From Ruminococcaceae bacterium UBA1425 (lineage in GTDB: Bacteria > Bacillota > Clostridia > Oscillospirales > Acutalibacteraceae), in NCBI GenBank assembly GCA_002329365.1, contig DCUB01000059.1, positions 1 through 21,198 of the forward strand: a stretch of DNA of 21,198 nucleotides, written 5' to 3'. The position numbers and the translations under genes are program-made. Below, piece after piece: positions 1 through 7,700 of this stretch (the stretch's first letter is position 1; every line of letters begins with the position of its first letter). The notes beneath the pieces are model-generated. The model was not told the DNA's origin, ran no database searches, and worked only from the letters and a program-made list of their open reading frames with translations.

Positions 1-1
1 A

Positions 2-56
2 GGCGCACCGCGCCGAAGGATCTTGCCTTAGATTCTTCGCTGTGCTCAGAATGACA
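2..56. repeat. Dispersed-repeat-like element (CATTCTGAG / GAAGAATC type)
   Basis: A GC-rich hairpin (GGCGC-ACC-GCGCC, 2-14) runs into an inverted repeat with arms CGAAGGATCT (14-23) and AGATTCTTCG (30-39), then GCTCAGAATGACAGGA. On the minus strand it contains CATTCTGAGCACAGCGAAGAATC, a close variant of a short sequence that recurs between genes in many bacterial genomes. It lies just beyond the stop of the GH2 gene. There is no T-run after the hairpin on the minus strand, so it is not a clean intrinsic terminator. The repeat nature is recalled, not tested here. Confidence 0.5.
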
Positions 57-73
57 GGATTTTTCCCTTTTCT

Positions 74-1798
74 CTATTTCTCAATCGCCGCGGTGCGCGA
101 ATTAACGGCTTTGAAAAACTCCGTGTCGAACTTCGGTTTTCTGTCATAGGTGTACAGACCGTTCTTTTCCTGCTCCACGTCGTAAAGCTGCGTATAGCAA
201 AAGCCGCACATGCGGTAGTTGTCGAGCAGTGTGTCGGTTAGGGCCTTGTATCTGTCAAGGAACTCCTGTTTGCTCTTTGGAGCATTGCCGTAGCCCCAGC
301 CATTCTCATTTCCCTCTACCCATTTGATTCCGCCGTATTCGCTTACAAACGTCGGTTCGCCGCGCCACTGCTGCCTGTCCCTGCCGCTGCGCTTTTCGAT
401 TCTGTCATACAGCACGCCCTCGGTCATCAGCCTGTCGTAATTCAGTTTGAATATCTGCGGATTCTGTTCGTAATCGTGCACGTCAAAAATATCAGTAACA
501 ACGTGATAGTTTCCGCTTGTGTCGATACACGGGCGCGTCGGATCCATCTGCTTTGTCACGTTGTACACTATGCGCAAAAGCTCGTCCCACTGCTTTCGCA
601 ATTCATAATCCCATGTTTCGTTAAACGGGCACCATCCGATTATTGACGGATGATTGAAGTCGCGCTCTAATGCCTCGCACCACTCGGGCAGCACGCTTGC
701 AAGGTTTTTCGGGTCCGAATAGTCGATTCCCCAGTTCGGGTATTCTCCCCAGACAATATACCCCATTTTGTCGCAGTGATAAAGAAAGCGCGGCTCGAAC
801 ACCTTTTCGTGAAGTCTCGCGCCGTTAAAACCGACGGCAAGCGACAGCTCTATATCCTTCTTTAAGTCGTCGTCTGTCGGCGCGGTGTATATTCCGTCGG
901 GATAAAAGCCCTGGTCAAGAACAAGGCGCATAAAAACAGATCTGTCGTTCAGCATGAACCTCCAGCCGTCCATACGCACGCCGCGCAGCCCGAAATAGCT
1001 TTTTACCTTATCCTCGCCGAACGAAAGCTCAAGGTCGTAAAGATTGCCTTGCCCGACATCCCAGAGATACTTTTCGTTAAGCTCCATATGAAGTGTTACA
1101 AAGCCTCCGCCCGTCGCCTGCGAGGCTGCTCCCACCTGCTTTCCTTCAAAAAATGCCCTTGCCGACAGCACGCCGCCGCCCGTCACAGCGGTCTGTATGT
1201 CTATCGTTCCGTTAATGTGGTCGGGGAACATTTTTATGCTCTTTATGTGCGCCTCGGGCACGAACTCAAGCCATACCGTCTGCCATATACCCGTTGTCCT
1301 TGTGTAGTGACAGCCGCGGGAATTATACTCGTAGCACTGCTTACCCGACGGTATCAGAGGACTTCTTGTATCGTCCTCGGCGCAGACTGTTATAACATTT
1401 TTGCCTGCTCTGACAAGCTTAGTTATATCAAGGCTGAAATGAACGTATCCGCCCTTGTGCGTGCCGGCCGGTACGCCGTTTATATATACGAAAGCCTCGT
1501 AATCGACGGCTCCGAAATGGAGAAACACTCTGCCTTTAAGCAGGCTTTCGTCTATCTCTATCTCCCTGCGGTACCAAACGGCCGACATAAAATCGGTATT
1601 GCCGACGCCCGAAAGCCTGCTCTCGGGGCAGAACGGAACGGTTATTTTGCCGCCCAGCCTTTCGGCTTCATATAGCTTCCTGTCGCGTCCGCTCCTTCCG
1701 CTGTCGATTTCAAATTCCCACTCGCCGTTTAAGTTAATCCAGTCGGAGCGCTCAAACTGCGGATTTGGGTATTCGGGACGTGGTATTATGTTTTTCAT
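74..1798 (-). CDS. Glycoside hydrolase family 2 (beta-galactosidase/beta-glucuronidase-like)
   Basis: Predicted retaining exo-glycosidase of 574 residues. The three GH2 modules can be followed: an N-terminal jelly-roll sugar-binding domain (about 1-180), an Ig-like beta-sandwich (about 180-275) and a TIM barrel (about 276-560). The acid/base is Glu394 in the PFNETW (NE) motif and the nucleophile Glu487 in FVSEYGG. There is no signal peptide, so it should act on imported glycosides in the cytoplasm. Length fits the beta-glucuronidase/short beta-galactosidase size class rather than the roughly 1000-residue LacZ type. The ATG has a good RBS (AGAAGGAAG, 8-nt spacer) and lies 18 nt after the SIS gene, so it is the last gene of a three-gene operon. 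Substrate cannot be told from the sequence: beta-galactoside, beta-glucuronide and beta-mannoside all remain possible. Confidence 0.93.
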   Translation of the reverse strand: MKNIIPRPEYPNPQFERSDWINLNGEWEFEIDSGRSGRDRKLYEAERLGGKITVPFCPESRLSGVGNTDFMSAVWYRREIEIDESLLKGRVFLHFGAVDYEAFVYINGVPAGTHKGGYVHFSLDITKLVRAGKNVITVCAEDDTRSPLIPSGKQCYEYNSRGCHYTRTTGIWQTVWLEFVPEAHIKSIKMFPDHINGTIDIQTAVTGGGVLSARAFFEGKQVGAASQATGGGFVTLHMELNEKYLWDVGQGNLYDLELSFGEDKVKSYFGLRGVRMDGWRFMLNDRSVFMRLVLDQGFYPDGIYTAPTDDDLKKDIELSLAVGFNGARLHEKVFEPRFLYHCDKMGYIVWGEYPNWGIDYSDPKNLASVLPEWCEALERDFNHPSIIGWCPFNETWDYELRKQWDELLRIVYNVTKQMDPTRPCIDTSGNYHVVTDIFDVHDYEQNPQIFKLNYDRLMTEGVLYDRIEKRSGRDRQQWRGEPTFVSEYGGIKWVEGNENGWGYGNAPKSKQEFLDRYKALTDTLLDNYRMCGFCYTQLYDVEQEKNGLYTYDRKPKFDTEFFKAVNSRTAAIEK

Positions 1799-1816
1799 TT
1801 TAAAATCTTCCTTCTA

Positions 1817-2449
1817 TTAACTGAAATAATTTGCTTCCAGCGCCGCGCAGATTGCGTGATATACGGGGAGCGTCAGTTCCTGAACCTTATATGTCTCAGT
1901 TTCTGGAATTTTTATGCATACAGTGCAAAGCCCGGCAAGCCTTCCGCCGTCCTGACCTGTTATGCCTATGCTGTCGATGCCTATGGCGTTTGCCGCCAAA
2001 ACCGCGTTAACTACATTTTTCGAGTTGCCTGACGTGCTCAGGGCTATAAGAACGTCGGGGCTGTTCTTTGAGTAGCCCCAGACCTGCTGAGCAAACACCG
2101 CTTCGTCGTCGACATCGTTGCAGAACGCGGAGCAAAGCGCAGCGTGAGCGTTCAAAGACACAGCCGGCAGCGCTCCCTGAAGCTTTTCGGCAAGCTCCTT
2201 TGCGCCCACATCCTCAAAAAGGTCCATATCGTAGTCGGACAGCTTACGTCTCAGCAGAAAGCCCTTCATCAGCTCGCCGACTATGTGGTCGCCGTCGGAC
2301 GCGCTGCCGCCGTTCCCGCACACAAGCACCTTGCCTATACTGTCATAGCAGTTGCATATCAGCTCGTAGGCGTTAACAATGTCGTCCATGACGGGTTTTA
2401 GCGCAGGATATCGATTGCCGAGGGTTTCAAAAAACATTTCGGGCTTCAT
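1817..2449 (-). CDS. SIS-domain sugar-phosphate isomerase, GmhA-like
   Basis: Predicted 210-residue sugar isomerase (SIS) protein resembling phosphoheptose isomerase GmhA. Visible family motifs are CGNGGSASDGDH (44-55), the phosphate-binding ALSTSGNSKNV (116-126), a Glu at 59 at the place of the GmhA catalytic Glu, and His188 near the C-terminus (VYHAIC) at the place of the GmhA catalytic His. The start is ATG at 2449 with GGAGGAGTG just upstream, only 2 nt after the stop of the ROK gene; a longer open frame upstream only shadows that gene. With a sugar kinase before it and a glycosidase after it, a catabolic aldose/ketose phosphate isomerisation is more likely than lipopolysaccharide heptose synthesis, and no other heptose genes are nearby. 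Exact substrate unknown. Confidence 0.82.
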   Translation of the reverse strand: MKPEMFFETLGNRYPALKPVMDDIVNAYELICNCYDSIGKVLVCGNGGSASDGDHIVGELMKGFLLRRKLSDYDMDLFEDVGAKELAEKLQGALPAVSLNAHAALCSAFCNDVDDEAVFAQQVWGYSKNSPDVLIALSTSGNSKNVVNAVLAANAIGIDSIGITGQDGGRLAGLCTVCIKIPETETYKVQELTLPVYHAICAALEANYFS

Positions 2450-2451
2450 AA

Positions 2452-3435
2452 TCACTCCTCCTGTATGTTGGCGAACAGCACGCCGAGCGCTGCAAAATCG
2501 CCTATTGAATCGCCGAGCATAGCCGGAACGATTTTGCACGCTCCGAGCGAGAGCGGAAGCGCTTCCTGTTTTAATACCTTCATCATTTCCGTTTCCAACA
2601 GAGCCTGCGAACGCTCGTATATGCTGCCGATGATTATTATCTGCGGATTCAGAATGTCGGTAATTATTGAAAGCCCCATTCCGAGATGGCGCGCGCAGCA
2701 ACGGTAAACCTCAAGGGCAAGCCCGTCGCCGTTCTCCGCAGACTTTGCAACCGCCTTTGCTGAAAGGTCGTCGGTGCTGAGAATAGTTTTGCCGCCGCAT
2801 TTTATATGCTCGTCGTACATAGTCCGTGCCAGCCGCTCAATACCGCCACCGCTGCAAAAGCCCTCGAACGAGCCTCGCTTTCCGTAGCCCTCCGGCCCGT
2901 CTTGCTCAACTCTTATGTGTCCTACCTCCCCCGCCATGTCGTTTGTGCCGCTGTAAAGTTTGCCGTCGAGTATAAGACCGGCGCCCATTCCCGTGCCGAA
3001 GGTGAGGAAAACCACGTTTTTATATCCCCTGCCCGCGCCGAATTTCCACTCGGCGACGGCGCAGGCATTTGCGTCGTTTTGCAGAAACGCGGGTATGCCG
3101 AACTGCTTTGAAAGCAGCGACGTTATCGGCACGTCGTCCCAGTCGGGAAGGTTGGGCGGACACTTTATTATACCCTTTACGCTGTCGAGCGGCCCTCCGC
3201 AACTGACGCCGATGCCTAAGGCGTCTTCGGGCGTCAGCCCGTTGCGGGAAAGGATTTCTTTTGTCGTTTCGATTATTTCGTCAATTACAGACCGCCAGCC
3301 ACGCCTGCTGACAGTCGGAAATTCAATCCGGTCAATAATAAAGCCCACGGCTGATTCCGGAAGGCTGCCTCCGCCGAGTATAACGGCGCACTTGGTTCCG
3401 CCAATGTCTATACCTACTGAATACTTTCCTTCCAA
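2452..3435 (-). CDS. ROK-family sugar kinase
   Basis: Predicted cytoplasmic ATP-dependent hexose or amino-sugar kinase of 327 residues. Motifs: phosphate-binding DIGGTK (10-15), NDANACAVAE with catalytic Asp121 (120-129), TFGTGMGAG (145-153) and GEVGH with His173. There is no N-terminal winged helix, so it is a kinase rather than a ROK repressor. The usual zinc motif CxCGxxGCxE reads EGYGKRGSFE (182-191), with all three Cys replaced. I chose the TTG at 3435 because AAGGGGG lies 7 nt before it; an in-frame TTG at 3453 would sit at the predicted transcription start with no RBS. First gene of the ROK-SIS-GH2 operon. Glucose, N-acetylmannosamine or another hexose are all possible substrates. Confidence 0.88.
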   Translation of the reverse strand: MEGKYSVGIDIGGTKCAVILGGGSLPESAVGFIIDRIEFPTVSRRGWRSVIDEIIETTKEILSRNGLTPEDALGIGVSCGGPLDSVKGIIKCPPNLPDWDDVPITSLLSKQFGIPAFLQNDANACAVAEWKFGAGRGYKNVVFLTFGTGMGAGLILDGKLYSGTNDMAGEVGHIRVEQDGPEGYGKRGSFEGFCSGGGIERLARTMYDEHIKCGGKTILSTDDLSAKAVAKSAENGDGLALEVYRCCARHLGMGLSIITDILNPQIIIIGSIYERSQALLETEMMKVLKQEALPLSLGACKIVPAMLGDSIGDFAALGVLFANIQEE

Positions 3436-3449
3436 AACTGCAGCCCCCT

Positions 3450-3502
3450 TCAAACATATAAATTATAAGCTATCACCGCAAAAAAATCAATTATATGTTT
3501 GA
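3450..3502. promoter_or_regulatory. Perfect 12-bp inverted repeat boxing the ROK promoter (candidate operator pair)
   Basis: TCAAACATATAA at 3450-3461 is exactly mirrored by TTATATGTTTGA at 3491-3502. One arm covers the predicted transcription start and abuts the -10; the other abuts the -35. Arm centres are 41 bp apart, close to four helical turns, which suits a repressor binding both arms. No regulator gene is adjacent. Confidence 0.6.
3462..3490 (-). promoter_or_regulatory. Promoter of the ROK-SIS-GH2 operon
   Basis: On the minus strand TTGATT (3490-3485), a 17-nt spacer and a perfect TATAAT (3467-3462). The transcription start should fall near 3455, giving a leader of about 20 nt to the TTG at 3435. 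Confidence 0.75.
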
Positions 3503-3561
3503 TTATAAAGCCGAGATTTGACAATACTATATTTAACCGCGAGCTTTTCGGAGGCATTTTT

Positions 3562-4230
3562 ATGGCGGCTGCTCTTATACGGGTAGTAATTATATATGTC
3601 GTTATCATATTTTCAATGCGCCTGATGGGCAAAAGGCAGATAGGCGAGCTCCAGACTACCGAGCTTGTAATAACAATCCTGCTTTCGGAAATCGCAGCAA
3701 CACCGATTCAGGACAGGAATTATCCGCTTATAGAAGCAGTTTTAGCGGTTTTTCTTTTGTCTTCGTTCGAGGTTTTTTCCTCGGCCTTAAGCATAAAAAG
3801 CAGTCGTTTCAGAAGAATGGTGCAGGGTAACCCCCTCATAGTCATACGCGACGGACAGGTTGACCTTGAAATGCTTAGAAGAGTGCGAATATCTCTTGAC
3901 GACCTGCTTGAAGGACTTCGCTGCAAGGATGTGTTTGACATTTCCGAGGTTCAGTACGCCATACTCGAAACGAACGGTGAAATAAGCGTGATGAAAAAGC
4001 CGGAATGCCGCGAAGTAACCGCCCGGATGCTCAACATAAGTCAGCCCGATAACGGTCTGCCGTGTACCGTGATTTATGACGGGGAAATACTTAAATCGGA
4101 CTTTGGCGAATGCGGCATGACGGAAGGCAAGGTTCTGCGCGCCGTCAGCGAAAGAGGCCTGAAAATTGAAAATGTCATGCTCATGACCGCGGACAAGTCG
4201 GGCGTTATCAGCGTAATTACGCGAAACTGA
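3562..4230 (+). CDS. YetF/DUF421-family membrane protein
   Basis: 222-residue membrane protein of the DUF421 (YetF/YcaP) family, function not firmly established. Three hydrophobic segments lie at about 3-18, 33-49 and 54-76, with a basic KSSRFRR stretch after the third that fits cytoplasmic location of the rest. The soluble part (about 80-222) shows the family pattern PLIVIRDGQVDLEMLRR, a DL..LR segment, then ISEVQYAILETNGEISV. Start at ATG 3562 is chosen for GGAGG with a 7-nt spacer; upstream in-frame codons have no RBS and add a non-family extension. Followed after 13 nt by the DUF4363 gene, a pairing common in Clostridia. I see no convincing promoter: TTGACA at 3518-3523 has no -10 at the right distance. 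Confidence 0.9.
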   Translation: MAAALIRVVIIYVVIIFSMRLMGKRQIGELQTTELVITILLSEIAATPIQDRNYPLIEAVLAVFLLSSFEVFSSALSIKSSRFRRMVQGNPLIVIRDGQVDLEMLRRVRISLDDLLEGLRCKDVFDISEVQYAILETNGEISVMKKPECREVTARMLNISQPDNGLPCTVIYDGEILKSDFGECGMTEGKVLRAVSERGLKIENVMLMTADKSGVISVITRN

Positions 4231-4243
4231 AAGGACTGAAAAT

Positions 4244-4621
4244 ATGAAAAAACGGGTAATTATATCGATTGTGCTTCTTATCTTATCCTTTTGCACATGC
4301 GCAGTCACCTTTGCGATTATGGCAAATCAAATCGGCAAGCTACGCGGCTCCTTATATGACGCGGTTTATACCGCCGAGGAGTACGGAATATCCGACAACG
4401 CGACACAAGCCGTGTTGACCGGCTGGGACGACGTAAAAAAATCGCTTGACGTTTTTCTTGACGAAAAGGACGTCCGCGAGATTGAAAAAATAATTCCTTC
4501 AATCGGCGACAGCCTGCGTAGAAACGACATCAAACGCTATTGCGAGCTGTGCTCCGAATGTATCAACTATCTCGGGGTGTTGCTTGACAATATCACCCTG
4601 AGCATAGAAAGCATACTTTAA
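4244..4621 (+). CDS. DUF4363-family small membrane-anchored protein
   Basis: 125-residue protein with an N-terminal membrane segment (about 5-26) after MKKR, then a mainly helical, charged domain (about 30-120) rich in Asp/Glu and Leu, with a mid-region GWDDVKKSLDVFLDE resembling DUF4363. Cys pairs at 17/19 and 101/104 are noticeable. The anchor and polarity suggest that the helical part lies outside the membrane. RBS AAAGGAC precedes the ATG. It sits 13 nt behind the YetF-type gene and is presumably co-transcribed and functionally paired with it. Function unknown. Confidence 0.78.
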   Translation: MKKRVIISIVLLILSFCTCAVTFAIMANQIGKLRGSLYDAVYTAEEYGISDNATQAVLTGWDDVKKSLDVFLDEKDVREIEKIIPSIGDSLRRNDIKRYCELCSECINYLGVLLDNITLSIESIL

Positions 4622-4676
4622 TGTAATTCATTTTTTGATACCCGCTAAAAACGTAACAGCATCAGCGAATGAAAAG

Positions 4677-4734
4677 AACCCCGGTCTTATAAAAACCGGG
4701 GTTCCCGTCCTGCCCATTTGCGGGCAGCTTTTTT
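4677..4734. terminator. Double hairpin terminator between convergent genes
   Basis: Hairpin 1 has perfect 9-bp arms AACCCCGGT (4677-4685) and ACCGGGGTT (4695-4703). Hairpin 2 has arms CTGCCC (4710-4715) and GGGCAG (4722-4727) followed by six T (4729-4734), a typical intrinsic terminator for the plus-strand YetF-DUF4363 pair. Hairpin 1 read on the minus strand is followed by CTTTTC and may end transcripts of the giant gene. Confidence 0.85.
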
Positions 4735-4742
4735 GTGTTTAA

Positions 4743-7700
4743 TTACGAGATTCTGCCGTCTCCCTGGTCAATGGAGTACGCGCCGCTTATTACGGATTTT
4801 AACTGTGTGTAGTCAGTCTGCGTTATAAGACCGTCTTTGTTGAAATCAACCGCTTTAAACAGCGCAGTGCCTTCTTCAACTTCGAGCGTTCCCGCAATAA
4901 TGGTTTTCAGCATAATCATGTCGGACTGAGTTATGAGTCCGTCACCGTTTACGTCGCCGAATATGGTGATTGTGTACTCTGCAACGACTTCATTTTTGTA
5001 GTTCCGCAACTGAATTACAGTGCCTGTACGGATTATTTCGGGCGCGTTTATTGTTCCGTTGCCGTTAACTGCGAGATAATCGTCAATAAGCTCTTCTCTG
5101 CTTATACCTTCTTTAAGTCCTGTGATAAATCTGGTGGTGTTGTCGATAACGGTTGTTGAACCGTTCTTCGGAACAAGCTCAACCGCCGCCGGCCCCCATA
5201 TCGCGTAAAGAGTTACGGGTTCTTCTCCCTGTATGTGATACGACGAAATAGGCTCTGTTGCGTCGGGAGTAAGCCCCCAGCCGACAAATACATAATCGTC
5301 CATGTAGAACAAGGTACCGCCGTTGTCGGTCGGGAATTCGGTTACTATCGTATCCACCGATTCGACAATGTCAGAGGGAACAGTTCCCTGTCCGCCGTTG
5401 AGGTTAAACTTGATGGTACCCATAATCTCGACATACGCGCCGTAAAGATTGAGGTTCTGCGCCGGCATAGTCGTGCCTGTAAACTCGTTTGTCAAATCTT
5501 CGTCTGTGTACCAACAGACAAACCTGAAGCCGTCTACCTCGGGAATTTCGGGGATGATGCCGATAAGGGATGACTCATACGGTATGTTCAGCACTCTGTC
5601 GTAATAATCCGGCTCGCCTACAATCCAGAAGGTGATGCTGTACTTGGCGCGGGTAGTGAAACCGTAAATGCTCATATTTGATGTCGGATTGAGCGGGAAT
5701 GTTACGGGGACACCGTTTATGCTGTTTGAAAGCTTCCAGCCGCTGAACGTAAAGCCCGTGGGAGCAGTATAAGCGAGTTGCTCCGCCGTAAGCTGGCTGC
5801 CGGTATAAACGGGAATCGGGTCGCCGTACTGCGTTCCGTCAATATAAAGGGTGACAAAATATCCGTCGATGCTAAGTGTGCCGTAGAAATCCATATTGGC
5901 TGCGGGCATTGATGTGAATGTGTATGGAGTGCCGTTATAAAGCCATCCGCTGAACACCTGGCCAACAGGAACATCAACTTCAGGAGGAGTTACATTCTCG
6001 CCGTATGCCTTTGTAATCGTTTCATAAAGATTGCCGTCCAGATAGAATCTGAAAGTGTAGTTATTGGGTATCCATGATGCGACAACCTCAATATTTGAGC
6101 TTGGGAAGGTTGTAAAGGTGTACGGCTGGTTGTTCAGCTTCCATCCGCCGAACGTGAATCCTGTTCTTGTCGGGTCCGGTACGGCAGGCGTTACCGATGC
6201 TTCAAAAAGACCTGAACGAACTGTCGAGCCGGAAATAGTTCCTTCGGCAAGATTTAACGTAATGCTGATTGTTTTTCTTGTGTAGTAAAGGTTTAGCACA
6301 AGCGAACCGTCGGGAGCGACAACGTCGGAAACGCTGTTTGGCGTGTTGAAGCCGGCGTATGTCTTAGGCGTTGCCGTAACCGTTGTTCCTATGACGGCGG
6401 TGTGTGTTTCCTCCTCATAGTTCGGAAGGAAGCCCGTTGCCGTTGTGTTCTGCTTCCAGTGCCTTACCTTGTATGTCGCCGACTGCGGCTGCCAGTTGGC
6501 GTAAAGAATTACGTCATCTGCCGGAACAACATAGGGGTTGCTGACATATGTAGTTCCGCCGTCGACGAGCGACCAACCGAGGAAGTTGTGGTAAGCTTTT
6601 GTGGGCGTCGGGAGAGTAATTGACCTTCCGACCTTTTCTGTTATCGGGCTTATGAACTGCTCGGTTTTTGTGTTGAAGGATATAGTGGACATAGCCATTT
6701 CTTCAACGGCAAACCTGATGTCTCCGTTTAAAAGAACATAGGTGATACCCGATGCCTGGAACTCAGTATCGTAAGTGTTTCCGTCCTCATAAGCTGCATA
6801 TATCTTTTCGTTTGACGATTCGCTTTTTCTTGTAAATTCGTATGGCATGAGAATCTGCGCGTATTCGTCAACATCCGTTACGGGGGCGCTGTCCTTGACC
6901 TTTAACTGGAATCGGCATAAATCCTGCTCGGGATCAGCCGTTACGCAGTATCCGCCCGACGGCGATGTTACAGCATTGGCAACCGAGAAGTATACATAAT
7001 CGTAATGAGAATATTCGGGAAGAAGCGTGTTTGAGTCTAAACGCCATGATTCCGGATAGTATTGGAACAGCGGCGGAGACGAGCTGTTGTTTACACGTCC
7101 GGCGCAGGAACCGTTCTCCCACGTGTTCCAACCCTCCGGCTTGGCGCTCACGGGATTGTCTATCATTGTGAAATACGTGTTTCCGTTCGTGCCGCAGGCG
7201 GATGTGTTGGCTAAAGGAGTAGTAAAGGTAGCACCCTTCAAGGCCGGCTCAAAATATCTTTTGTCATAATAAACTATGATACTATGCGAACCGACGATGT
7301 AGTTTGATTGTATGGATGCCGTAATGGTAACAACGTCTCCCTGCTGGAGTACACCCGTCTTGTCTGTCCTGAGCCTGTACTTCACCGTCGGCGGCTCAAC
7401 CTCCCATGAGCCTACAAGCGTAATGCTCTGGGGGGGAACAGTAGTCGGGAATGTAAAATCGATGCCGTTGAGCTTCCAGCCCATAAACACGTAGCCTTCC
7501 ATTGTGGGTTCTTCGGGAGCTACGAGTACGGAACCGCAGTCGAGGTTGTAGTAATCGGCAGGGTCGAACGAAGACGGGAACTGAGCCTCAAGCGGTGCAT
7601 ATGCGTCGTCGCCGAGGTCAAAGTAAACGTTAAACTTGAGGGGCGTCCACTTTGCGTAGAATATCTTGCTTCCTGCCGTCATAATAAACGGGAAGGATAC

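Noticed and set aside
1049..1675. Plus-strand open frame of 208 codons inside the GH2 gene
   Set aside because: A shadow of the GH2 coding strand, without an RBS and with low-complexity-like composition.
2450..2701. N-terminal extension of the SIS protein into the ROK gene
   Set aside because: The extra 84 residues are out-of-frame reading of ROK codons; ATG 2449 has the RBS and begins the family-like sequence.
3518..3523. Perfect TTGACA upstream of the YetF-type gene as a promoter
   Set aside because: No acceptable -10 lies 16-19 bp downstream; the nearest AT-rich hexamer is only a few bases away.
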